This document shows, in pieces, positions 38,485-47,288 of a stretch of DNA of 64,000 nt. Source of the stretch: Histomonas meleagridis (lineage: Eukaryota; Parabasalia; Tritrichomonadida; Dientamoebidae); the NCBI GenBank assembly GCA_020186115.1, contig WSYJ01000099.1, positions 310,001-374,000 on the forward strand. The letters are read 5' to 3'. Numbering within the stretch: the stretch's first letter is position 1; each line of letters begins with the position of its first letter. The translations under genes and the position numbers were made by a program. Below the pieces are notes generated by a model. The model had not been told where the DNA came from, searched no databases, and saw only the letters and a program-made list of their open reading frames with translations.

Positions 38485-39795
38485 TTATTTACTTGATGAT
38501 ATTTCTTTTGGCACTATTTGCCCAAAGAATTCACAGCAAGACAAAACAAATGAATAATCGCCACGCCAATTAAAATCAATTTGAACGATTCGAAACATTC
38601 TATAAAACTCATCAGCATTACAACTGAATGACATAGCATTATATCCACCATTTAACTCTAACATATCTTTTCTCTCGTCTATCATTTTCCATTTTCTTCC
38701 ATCATTAGACGCTTCTAAAGCCCACGATTTCAGATGCCCTTCTCCTTTACTTCCTCCTGAAGTCCTTAGAGTATAAGCAGTTGGCTTCATAAATCTTGGT
38801 GCAAAATCATACATTACCCATTGATTAGGTGCGTCACCTTTACTGTACCAAACTGAATGTTCACAATCCAAATTTAAAAGGTTTTGCGGATTAAAATATT
38901 CATAATGCGTAGATGAAACCTCAACACGAATTTCAGGTGTATGTGAATGACTTAAAATATAATGAATGATGCCATCAATGGATTTGTTTTGTGGAAGTGT
39001 AATAGTAAGTTGATTATCGTCTGTAATATATTTGGAAACGCTTTTTACTTGTGTAATAAGTCGGCGTTTTGGTGTGGGATTTTGCTTTTCTTGTTTTGAA
39101 CGAGCAATTAATAAATGCGACTCAATGCATGAGTGAGAACATAGTGAAAGAAGCGCATCACTACTTAAATAAGCGAGTTGTAGCCTGTCAACAAGACCAG
39201 AAAAATCTGATCCACGATCTTGAATTATCTTGGAAACCCAAAAACAAAGAGAATCTTCACTTTCAACCTCGATTTCGTCACGAGATAGAATTTGATCAAG
39301 AACATCAAATGGAAGTGAAAGAATATCTTCGCGATACATCATTTCATTAAAGTGAGAACATATATAAGATATATGGGGCTCTATATTACCATTAGATTCT
39401 TTGATAAAAAGAAGAGATGGGATCATCGAATCAGGAGTAAAAGTTGATTCAAGACATTCTTGTGAAGCAGAGAGTAAATCTTTAATACCAAGTGCACTAG
39501 ATATAAGATATGTAATAGCACAATTTTGAGATGTTAAGTTAAAATCATTCCCATAAAAATAGTCAATAATTTTAGGAAATACATGAAGATCATCATGAAT
39601 TTCAAATGAGATTACATTTTGTTGAGGATTTGATGAAATAATTTCCAGAATTTTAGGAGAGATTGCAGAGGCAACAATTGAATGACACTTATATTCTTCT
39701 TCATTATTCTTAATCACAATATCAGTTGGAATAGGACCATTTTGGAGTGACTTAAAACTTGCTTGGGGTGAGGATATTATACGTTCAGTTATCAT
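38485..39795 (-). CDS. BTB protein with C-terminal F5/8C (discoidin-like) domain
   Basis: 436 residues from ATG 39795; the frame extends to a TTG at 39825 that is not credible. BTB/POZ at about 20-115 (PTDIVIKNNEEEYKCHSIVASAISPKI), then a BACK-like helical region (about 130-240: LPFDVLDQILSRDEIEVESEDSLCFWVSK). Residues 265-425 form a galactose-binding/F5-8 type C fold: NPQNLLNLDCEHSVWYSKGDAPNQWVMYDF and WALEASNDGRKWKMID. BTB-BACK proteins are typically Cullin-3 adaptors. The F5/8C domain would be the intracellular ligand-binding part. Its 5' half and promoter are duplicated at 61491-62341. Stop TAAA. Confidence 0.85.
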   Translation of the reverse strand: MITERIISSPQASFKSLQNGPIPTDIVIKNNEEEYKCHSIVASAISPKILEIISSNPQQNVISFEIHDDLHVFPKIIDYFYGNDFNLTSQNCAITYLISSALGIKDLLSASQECLESTFTPDSMIPSLLFIKESNGNIEPHISYICSHFNEMMYREDILSLPFDVLDQILSRDEIEVESEDSLCFWVSKIIQDRGSDFSGLVDRLQLAYLSSDALLSLCSHSCIESHLLIARSKQEKQNPTPKRRLITQVKSVSKYITDDNQLTITLPQNKSIDGIIHYILSHSHTPEIRVEVSSTHYEYFNPQNLLNLDCEHSVWYSKGDAPNQWVMYDFAPRFMKPTAYTLRTSGGSKGEGHLKSWALEASNDGRKWKMIDERKDMLELNGGYNAMSFSCNADEFYRMFRIVQIDFNWRGDYSFVLSCCEFFGQIVPKEISSSK

Positions 39796-40170
39796 CTTTG
39801 AGGATGAACATTTTTGGCGCCACAATTTTTAACTTTTTTGTTCCAGCTTGAAATTAAATGATGAAAAAAACGAGGTTTTAAAACTTGTTTCACCATTACA
39901 TATATAATGATATTATATTGTGAAAATTAATTTTTTAAAATACATGTATTAATGAAATTTTTTCACAAATTAAAAAGCTTAATGAAATAGAAAAATTATG
40001 TTTTATCTTAAATTTACTCATAAAGTGTTATGAATTGAGTCGTAGACAATGAACATTGTGGAATGCTTTTTATCGCATATTTGACAAACCGTTACGAATT
40101 TGATTAAATTAATAAAGTATTGAAAATGGGTAAAATTTGGAAGGGTAATTTACACGGAAAATAATTTTTG
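39796..40170. other. Divergent promoter region BTB-F5/8C / PP2A B55 (duplicated at 61.9 kb)
   Basis: About 375 bp. The whole stretch is also found at 61907-62281 with a handful of substitutions and no indel, so it is part of a segmental duplication. Confidence 0.8.
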
Positions 40171-41370
40171 ATGAATCTCCAATTTTTGACTTCTTTTGGC
40201 GACCACGTTCCTCTAAATCAATTTAAACCAGATGACACAATATCCTCACTTGCGTTTAGTAGTGATGGACAATTTCTAGCTTCCGGTGATAATGCTGGAA
40301 GAGTTGTTTTTTTCAAAGTAGGGCAAGGACCCAGACCAACAGTTTCTTTTGCAACACAAGCTCATGCACATAAAGCAGAATTTGATTACTTCAGAAGTGA
40401 GTTAAGCGAAATGAAAGTAAATTCTCTTAAATGGATTCCACGTCAAACATTAAATCCACTTTTGTTAACATGCAATAGCCATGATGCCAAATTGTGGAGA
40501 TTCAATACCGATGCAAAGATTTCTTGGGATGATTTCGATACATCCCAATCATTTGACACTTTTATCTTTCCTACAATCCGTCAAACAGACAATAGATATA
40601 GCACTGAATGTGTTCACACATTTTTTGATACACAAATTGAATATATAGTTGATTTACAAACATTAGTCGATCAAAATTCATTTCTAATGGTCGACATATC
40701 CTGTGTAAAACTTTGGGATATTGAACGCCAAGTCAATTCTGTCTGTCTTTGCAAAGTATCACAACAAGAACCAGAAATTACAACATCTGGAGTTGATCCA
40801 CGAAATCCATCCACATTTGTAATAGGCGATGACTATGGCTTTGTTAAGCTATTTGATATGCGGCAACAAGCCGAAGACCTCACACCTATATTTGATATTG
40901 ATACTCATAATTTCGCAAGTCAACATATGCAAATTGATGGCTGTGAATGTGTTGGCAGTATTGTCTTTGCACCTGAGGGCAATTATTTCGCTGTTCGAAG
41001 GTTTGGCGATGTCCAAATTTGGGACGTTCGTAATGTCTCTTCACCCGCATCTAAACTTGACGTGCAATGGTTCCCCAACAAAATGAACTGGCTCATTGAA
41101 GACGATTATGTTAAGGATCAGTTCCGGACCACGTTCACACGTAAGGGGAAACTTGTCACCGGATGTTATTCTGCCGATTTCGTATCATGGAATTGGAAGA
41201 ATCAAAAGACATCACAACATAAGGCAGTAAGCGCAAGAATGCCAAGATTACCACCTGAGTTAGGAAGTGATTTTAATAAGAGAGTGACTGTTTGCGAGGC
41301 ACATCCAACGGAAGAAGTGGTGGCAGTCGTGTCAACGGCAGCGCTTTTCTTGTTCTATGAACCGAAGTAA
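40171..41370 (+). CDS. PP2A regulatory subunit B55 (PPP2R2-like WD40)
   Basis: 399 residues from ATG 40171 (a TTG precedes it in frame). WD40 propeller with B55-specific stretches: DDTISSLAFSSDGQFLASGDNAGRVVFF, the EFDYFRSELSEMKVNSLKWIP hairpin that contacts the A subunit, NDAKLWR-type blade ends, NPSTFVIGDDYGFVKLFDMR, and RRFGDVQIWDVRN. It directs the PP2A catalytic core to mitotic and cytoskeletal substrates. The family is certain. Its first 20 codons and promoter are duplicated at 62281-62341. Confidence 0.93.
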   Translation: MNLQFLTSFGDHVPLNQFKPDDTISSLAFSSDGQFLASGDNAGRVVFFKVGQGPRPTVSFATQAHAHKAEFDYFRSELSEMKVNSLKWIPRQTLNPLLLTCNSHDAKLWRFNTDAKISWDDFDTSQSFDTFIFPTIRQTDNRYSTECVHTFFDTQIEYIVDLQTLVDQNSFLMVDISCVKLWDIERQVNSVCLCKVSQQEPEITTSGVDPRNPSTFVIGDDYGFVKLFDMRQQAEDLTPIFDIDTHNFASQHMQIDGCECVGSIVFAPEGNYFAVRRFGDVQIWDVRNVSSPASKLDVQWFPNKMNWLIEDDYVKDQFRTTFTRKGKLVTGCYSADFVSWNWKNQKTSQHKAVSARMPRLPPELGSDFNKRVTVCEAHPTEEVVAVVSTAALFLFYEPK

Positions 41371-41566
41371 GAAAACAGAAATGTCATAGAGAGTAATCTA
41401 AACACATTATAAAGTAAAAGTATTGGAATTCATATTTATTAGAATGGGACAATATAAAGTTGGAAACAGTGCATTATTTGGATGTATTCTATCATTACGT
41501 AATACGTTTTGGAGTTTATAGTTATTTTTATTTTTAAAAGGACTTTTATGGCTTTGTTTTCAGGTA
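41371..41566. other. Short intergenic region before the tRNA
   Basis: About 200 bp; nothing seen apart from the upstream flank of the tRNA. Confidence 0.35.
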
Positions 41567-41639
41567 ACACCTATAGCATAATGGATAATGCGCCTCCCTT
41601 CTAAGGAGGAGACTCTGGGTTCGAGTCCCCGTAGGTGTG
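41567..41639 (+). tRNA. tRNA-Arg (anticodon UCU)
   Basis: Acceptor ACACCTA (41567-41573) pairs with TAGGTGT (41632-41638), discriminator G. D stem GCAT/ATGC; anticodon stem CCTCC/GGAGG around loop CTTCTAA with anticodon TCT at 41600-41602. T arm CTGGG TTCGAGT CCCCG has one mismatch. No intron. The A-box (TAGCATAATGG) and B-box (GGTTCGAGTCC) are intact. A run of six T follows as Pol III terminator. It decodes AGA, the likely major Arg codon here. Confidence 0.95.
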
Positions 41640-41646
41640 TTTTTTA
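41640..41646 (+). terminator. Pol III oligo-T terminator
   Basis: A run of six T directly after the tRNA-Arg 3' end. Confidence 0.75.
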
Positions 41647-41991
41647 ATGACTTTTTATATTTCAATGTGTTTTAATCAAAAGAGAAGAAAATTTTGGTTT
41701 CTCTTTTAATCGATTTTATGCTTGTTTTTTTGCTTACTTGAATCTCCAAAAAACTTCCTTGTCCTTTTATACTCAATAAATATCTTAAAGGAAGGTTTTA
41801 TCTTTTGTGATTTGTGACTGATTTATAAATCATTTGATATTGAACACTTTTACTCAAAAACATAAGAAAGGAAAAGATTCAGAAACTCATTTATATATGA
41901 AACCACTCAAAATGACCCTTAAACTTTCGATGGAAAATTTGAATCGTAATTTTGCTTCTAACCGCAAAAAAAGCGGCTTTGACATTTGGCC

Positions 41992-43326
41992 ATGATTGAT
42001 GTTTCTAAGCTATCACCACTCTCACCAGAAATTATTATAAACCAATCTACCATTAACATTGGTACAATTGGTCACGTTGCACACGGTAAAACTACAGTTG
42101 TTCGTGCTCTCTCAGGTGTTACAACAATTCGAACCAAAAAAGAACTCGAAAGAAATATTACAATTCGATTAGGTTATGCAAATGCCAAAATTTATCAATG
42201 TCCTAAATGTCCAGCACCAGATTGTTATATTTCTAAATCTTCAGCAATTTTGAAAGATCCAAAATGTCCAAAATGTGGCTCCACTGTTGAACTCATTCGT
42301 CACATTTCATTTGTCGATTGTCCAGGTCACGATGTTTTAATGGCAACAATGCTTAACGGTACAGCTGTTATGGATGCAGCACTTCTATTGATTGCAGCAA
42401 ACGAACCATGCCCACAACCACAAACAAGTGAACACCTTGCAGCTGTCGAAATTATGAATCTCAAACATTTAATTATTCTTCAAAATAAGATTGATCTTGT
42501 TCGTCAAGAAGAAGCCACAGATCAATATGCAGCTATTCTCAAATATACATCAACCACAGCTGCCAAAGGCTCACCAATTGTTCCAATTTCAGCTCAACTT
42601 GGATTTAACATTGATTATGTTGTTGAACACATCGTCAAAACAATTCCAGTTCCAATGCGCGACTACAGTGCTCCACCACGAATGATTGTTATCCGTTCAT
42701 TCGATGTTAACAAGCCAGGTACAGATGTCAGAAAAATAGAGGGAGGAATTGCCGGTGGTTCAATTCTTGAAGGCTGCCTTCGTCTTGGTGATGAAATTGA
42801 AGTCAGACCAGGCACACTTGAGAAGACATCAGAAGGTACATTCTGCAGAATTCGGAGGTGTCGAATTGTTTCGCTCAAAGCAGAAAACAATTCACTTGAA
42901 TTTGCGGTTCCTGGTGGTTTGATCGGCGTTGGGACCACCCTTGATCCTTCACTTTGCCGTGCCGATAAGTTGGCAGGCCAAGTTTTGGGGCGCCCCGGAA
43001 CACTTCCAGAAATTTACATACAGTTAACGGTCTCCTTCACACTTTTCCAAAGACTTCTTGGTGTTGTTCAAGCCAAAGGTCCTGCAGATACAAAGATTAC
43101 CCCACTAAAGAATCACGAAGTCCTTATGGTAAATGTTGGATCAACATCTACCGGTGGACAAATCATTGGATTTGCAAATAATTTTGCTGTGATCAATTTG
43201 AAGGAACCAGTTTGTACATCTGTTGGAGAAAGAATTGCATTGTCTCGTAAAGTAGAAACAACATGGAGATTAATCGGATGGGCTAAGATCCTTAAAGGCG
43301 AAACAGTTCCTGTGCTTCAACCATAA
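41992..43326 (+). CDS. EIF2S3: Translation initiation factor eIF2 gamma
   Basis: 444 residues from ATG 41992 (TTG and GCC precede it in frame). GTPase domain with G1 GHVAHGKTT (27-35), the [15 protein letters not shown] ... CPKCGS zinc-knuckle insertion unique to eIF2-gamma, G3 DCPGHD, and G4 NKIDL. Then domain II ([26 protein letters not shown]) and domain III ending [12 protein letters not shown]. It delivers Met-tRNAi to the 40S subunit as part of the eIF2 ternary complex. The ATG abuts a TTTGGCC motif (41985-41991) also seen before eL30. Stop TAAA. Confidence 0.97.
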   Translation: MIDVSKLSPLSPEIIINQSTINIGTIGHVAHGKTTVVRALSGVTTIRTKKELERNITIRLGYANAKIYQCPKCPAPDCYISKSSAILKDPKCPKCGSTVELIRHISFVDCPGHDVLMATMLNGTAVMDAALLLIAANEPCPQPQTSEHLAAVEIMNLKHLIILQNKIDLVRQEEATDQYAAILKYTSTTAAKGSPIVPISAQLGFNIDYVVEHIVKTIPVPMRDYSAPPRMIVIRSFDVNKPGTDVRKIEGGIAGGSILEGCLRLGDEIEVRPGTLEKTSEGTFCRIRRCRIVSLKAENNSLEFAVPGGLIGVGTTLDPSLCRADKLAGQVLGRPGTLPEIYIQLTVSFTLFQRLLGVVQAKGPADTKITPLKNHEVLMVNVGSTSTGGQIIGFANNFAVINLKEPVCTSVGERIALSRKVETTWRLIGWAKILKGETVPVLQP

Positions 43327-43720
43327 AGCAACTAAAGAATTTTTTATTTTTTCTTCTTTAACTCAAATCATAGTATAAAGTGACAATTGGAACTTTCCGC
43401 TCAACACATCAGAATAACCGCTACAGATATTTCAAAAAGTTTGAAAGTTTCACTACTTTACATTTCTGTCATTTAAAAATCAATTTTTTGCATTTGTTCT
43501 TTTTTGTTTGAAATAAGTGTTTTAATCTCATAATATTCATGTAATCCGAATGAATTTATAAAAATGAATTCATAACTAATATATATTACTATAATGTATT
43601 TTGAAATACAAAGGTATTTTTGTTTTTTTCGAACACTTAACTTTTTTCTATTTGATGTTTCATATAGAAAACGGTCTCCACTCAAAATTCAAACAAACAA
43701 AATTTGAGAACATTATAGAA
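43327..43720. other. Intergenic region
   Basis: About 390 bp. An open frame runs into the next gene from a TTG at 43601, but it lacks an ATG with supporting signal before 43721. Confidence 0.4.
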
Positions 43721-44491
43721 ATGCCTGAGGATCCAAAACAACCACCTACATTGGCTGATATACTTCGTCCATACGAAGAAACCATCACCCGCATGCAAGA
43801 AGTTTTCTTATTCAAGCGTCCACTTGTCCTCATTCTGATCTTAGTTGGTATTCTTGCATTTTATATATTTGTCAAAAGCTCAGAAGCAGGATTCTTTGCT
43901 GTCATTGCTCTGTTCTTTGTTGTTATTTATGCTGTCTCCATTATTTGGACATATCTTAAGAATTTCCTATCCAAATATCTTTTCAAGCCACTTCCAGCAG
44001 ATGACCCAACAGCTTCTAACCGTGTTCGTACATTAGAAGAATTTTGTGATTTCCTCGAGAAAGCAAAGAAGTTTATCAGCGGATCTGAAAACCAAACAAA
44101 GAAATCCTCATTAAGAAGGATTATTGTAGCCGCTGTTTCCTTCACATTTGCATTCATATTCACTAAGGTTGATCCATTTTACTTCAATCTCGTTTTTACA
44201 TATATCGCAATCTTACTCCCAGGAATACTCCTCCATCCAGCCGTGAACAAGCTAATCTATAAGAAGAAGGTTGACCTCAAAGAACCAAGAAAAGAAGAAG
44301 CTCCAAAAGAACCACAACCTGAACAACCAGAACCAGAGCCACAATCAACTCAACCAGAACAAGAACAAGAAGAACCTCAACCAGAAGCACTCATGGCACG
44401 CGATGTAAAAATTGAGGATGTTCAAAATGAAAAGAAAGAGAATTCTTCCTCTTCATCTTCCTCTTCATCTGATAACGAAGATAACAATTAA
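43721..44491 (+). CDS. ER-membrane hairpin protein, RETREG/ARL6IP1/reticulon-like
   Basis: 256 residues from ATG 43721 (an in-frame ATG at 43655 is possible but adds an unrelated-looking leader). Four hydrophobic segments in two hairpins: 34-51 and 57-76, then 133-149 and 155-172. A cytosolic loop (77-130) separates them. This 2+2 wedge layout, preceded by an amphipathic stretch (PYEETITRMQEVFLFKRP), resembles the reticulon-homology domain of ER-shaping and ER-phagy receptors. The tail is highly acidic, with PEPEPQ repeats and a poly-Ser run ending DNEDNN. Fold class is inferred, not proven. Confidence 0.55.
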   Translation: MPEDPKQPPTLADILRPYEETITRMQEVFLFKRPLVLILILVGILAFYIFVKSSEAGFFAVIALFFVVIYAVSIIWTYLKNFLSKYLFKPLPADDPTASNRVRTLEEFCDFLEKAKKFISGSENQTKKSSLRRIIVAAVSFTFAFIFTKVDPFYFNLVFTYIAILLPGILLHPAVNKLIYKKKVDLKEPRKEEAPKEPQPEQPEPEPQSTQPEQEQEEPQPEALMARDVKIEDVQNEKKENSSSSSSSSSDNEDNN

Positions 44492-44925
44492 AACATCAAA
44501 TTTTGATCTATTTCGTTTTGAAAATGTGTTTTGAAGTAAAGTGGAATTATTTGAACTGCCTTAAAAAGTGCGCTGTGGTTTTGTCGGTTTTGAATTCAAA
44601 AAGTAATTACGATACAATGGTATGATATTAAAACACCTTTATCTTGTTTGTTTTTAAGGTTCTTAGTGAACTAAAAGCAATTATCAACACTATAAAAATT
44701 AAATATTTAAATTTTAATTTCTGGAGTTTATTAGTGTAATTTTTTTCCCAATGTTCATTTCTTTATTTTGCTTTGATATTGAATCCATTTTTTTTTTGCT
44801 GCTTTCTCATTTATCTGAAGGAGTTTTCAAGCATTATATTACATGAGTCTAAACATGCAAAAATTCCTCTGTCACTTTTTTCAGATACTCTGAAAAAGTA
44901 AAACATTTAATATTTTCCTTATCAG
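44492..44925. other. Intergenic region
   Basis: About 434 bp, AT-rich; nothing recognised. Confidence 0.35.
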
Positions 44926-46963
44926 ATGATAAACAAGAGCATTCCAAACAACGTTACCACTTCAAATGAACTTGAAAGAAAAGATAAATCACCTATACAA
45001 GGATCAAATAGCATGGAAACATTGAAATCACTTCAACAAATCATATTCAACTTAAATAAAAAAACTCTTGATAAAGCAGTTCAACAAACAATGGAATTAT
45101 ACGATCAAAATTTTCCATATTCATATAATTTTATAATAAGCAACATGCTATTCACTATGTTTTGCATACAATTTAATTCAGGTGATTTATTATTAAATTA
45201 TTTAAAATCTATTCAATCAAAAGAAGAAGAAATAAAAATTAAACCCAAAATAATTAAAATTTTTAGTGAATATCTATGTAAAGACAAATCCAAAGAATCA
45301 TATTATTTAATTGAGAAAATGATAGAACAAAATTTACTTGATAAAAGCATTACTAAAAATCTTCAATCAGACTATTTTGTGCATTATAAAACAAACCCTG
45401 ATATCGTTAATAAATTTGGAGAACTTTCAAAGAATGATTGGGCACTTCATAAGCAATTAATCAAAGAAGGGCATAATCCGAATGAAATTGCGAAAATTCT
45501 TCGAAATGATGAAATCGAAAAACTTCAAGAAATATCATCACAAAATGATTTTAATTATAATCAAACAATTGAACCATCACCTTATGAAAGATGTTCATTT
45601 ATTAATCAAGAAAATGTTACATTAATTGATTATGCAGCGTTTTTTGGATCAATTAAATGTTTTAAATATTTACTTATGAACAACGCAAACGTTGAAGATA
45701 CAGGTAAATATGCAGTTGCAGGTGGAAATATAGAAATCATTCATTTGTGTGAACAAAATCATTCGTCATTTGAAAATGCATATGAAACAGCAATTAAATT
45801 TCATCGAAATAATATCTTTAAATATCTTTATGAAAATAAGTTAGAAAATTTGCCTGCAGAATTTGGTGAAAATAAAAACAAAAAATTTAATTATTTAGGA
45901 AATAATTGTATATCATGTGATAATTATGAAATTTTCTGCTTTTTAGAAGCAGAAGGAATTAAAGACTATAAATATATTATTAATTATGTGGCATGTAAAG
46001 GAAATTTACTTCTAGTAAAGTATTTCCTTGAAAATAACTTAACTACAAAAGAAATTTTGATATCATCATCAATATCAGGAAATATTGAACTTGTTAAATA
46101 TCTTCTTGAACAAGAAGGAATTGATATTAACACTAAAAATATTTATTTGTTTTATTTGAAATTTATTTTAATATTTTTGGATAACAAAATAATATTTGGA
46201 AATTATATAAATTATTTAAAACATCACTTATGATAGCATCTGCAAAAGGTCATACAGAAATAGTTAAATTACTCCTTGAACAAAAAGGAATTGATATTAA
46301 TGCCAAAGATATATATTTGTTTTATTTGAAATTTATTTTAATAATTTAGAATTTCAAAATAATATTTGGAAATTATTTAAATTATTTAATACAGCACTTA
46401 TTAGAGCATCTGATGAAGGTTATACAGAAATTGTTAAATTACTTCTTGAACAAAAAGGAATTGATATTAATGCTAAAGATATAAATTTGTTTTAATTTGT
46501 ATTTATTTTAATAATTTTATGTTTCAAAATAATATTTGAAAATTATTTAAATTATTTCAAACAGCACTTATAAAGTCGTCATGGAATGGTCATACAGAAA
46601 TAGTTAAAATACTTCTTGAACAAAAAGGAATTAAAATTAATGATAAAGATATTTATTTGTTTTATTTTATATTTGATTTTAGATTTCAGAATTTCAATAT
46701 AAAATTCGGAATACATTTAAATTATTTAAAACAGCTCTTATGTGGGCATCTGATTGCAATTGTATTGACGTAGTTAAATTATTTATTGAACACAATGAAA
46801 TCGATATCAACGCAAAAGATATTAGTTTATTTTAACTATTGTTTACTTTAATAAAATTATGTTTCAATTTAAAATTTGGAAATGATTCATATTATTTCGA
46901 ACTGCATTTATTTTTGCACAACTTAGAGGTAACACGGATATTGCTATATTACTTCAAAAATAA
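44926..46963 (+). CDS. DUF3447/ankyrin protein with five spacer-interrupted repeats
   Basis: A paralogue of the gene at 8494-11156. The first open segment (44926-46140) encodes a DUF3447-type module (HNPNEIAKILRNDEIEKLQEISSQ; YERCSFINQENVTLIDYAAFFGSIKCFKYLL) and ankyrin-like units. After NTKN, five spacers of exactly 80 nt follow (46141-46220, 46311-46390, 46481-46560, 46651-46730, 46821-46900) at a constant 170-nt period. Each is followed by an intact ankyrin unit: TSLMIASAKGH, TALIRASDEGY, TALIKSSWNGH, TALMWASDCNC, TAFIFAQLRGN. The last ends AILLQK with stop at 46961-46963. Without spacer removal, translation stops at 46233 inside the first spaced unit. ATG 44926; no clear initiator. Confidence 0.62.
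46141..46900 (+). repeat. Five 170-bp units: 80-nt intron-like spacer + ankyrin segment
   Basis: The spacers are homologous to each other and to those at 8587-9974. All five are 80 nt. Four start with AT(T/A)(T/A)ATTTGT. A hairpin AAATAAT / ATTATTT with loop ATTTGGAA is perfect in the second spacer and nearly so in others. Stop codons or frame breaks occur in every spacer, none in the ankyrin segments. Confidence 0.85.
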
Positions 46964-47288
46964 GATGACATAAGCAATTACAAGTATTCAACCTTTTCAT
47001 GATTTCTGTAATGTAAAATCTTTTGTCTTGTATGCAATTCTATTTATTTTCTTTCAATTATATTACTTCAACATATATATGGAGTTAAAAAGCTTTTTAT
47101 GTTTTTTAAACATTGTTCATATAAATAATAAATTTATTAAATTTAAGCTTAAATTTAAGCTTCCAGAAGAAAACAGAAAAGACCAATAACATATTGAACA
47201 AACAAAATAAAATTATAAATGTATACATTTGAATTAATTACACAGAAAGTGACATATTTTTCTATTTATTTTAATCGTTCGATATATT
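46964..47288. other. Convergent intergenic spacer
   Basis: About 325 bp, AT-rich. A tandem TTTAAGCTTAAA-like palindromic stretch lies near 47145-47160. No gene. Confidence 0.35.

Noticed and set aside
41551-41566. Possible intron acceptor (GTTTTCAG) before the tRNA
   Set aside because: No open frame continues across it; the tRNA starts four bases later.
41985-41991. In-frame TTG and GCC codons before the eIF2-gamma ATG as the true start
   Set aside because: The ATG two codons later is the obvious eukaryotic start, and the bases belong to the TTTGGCC promoter motif.
46141-46900. Canonical GT-AG introns of the known Trichomonas type
   Set aside because: No GTATGT donor, no ACTAACACACAG branch/acceptor block, and the ACAG before many units is just the Thr-Ala codons; it is lost in units starting ACT, ACG or ACATC.
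46141-46900. CRISPR-like or satellite array because of the fixed 170-bp period
   Set aside because: The repeating part is a protein-coding ankyrin segment with codon-level conservation, in a eukaryotic genome.
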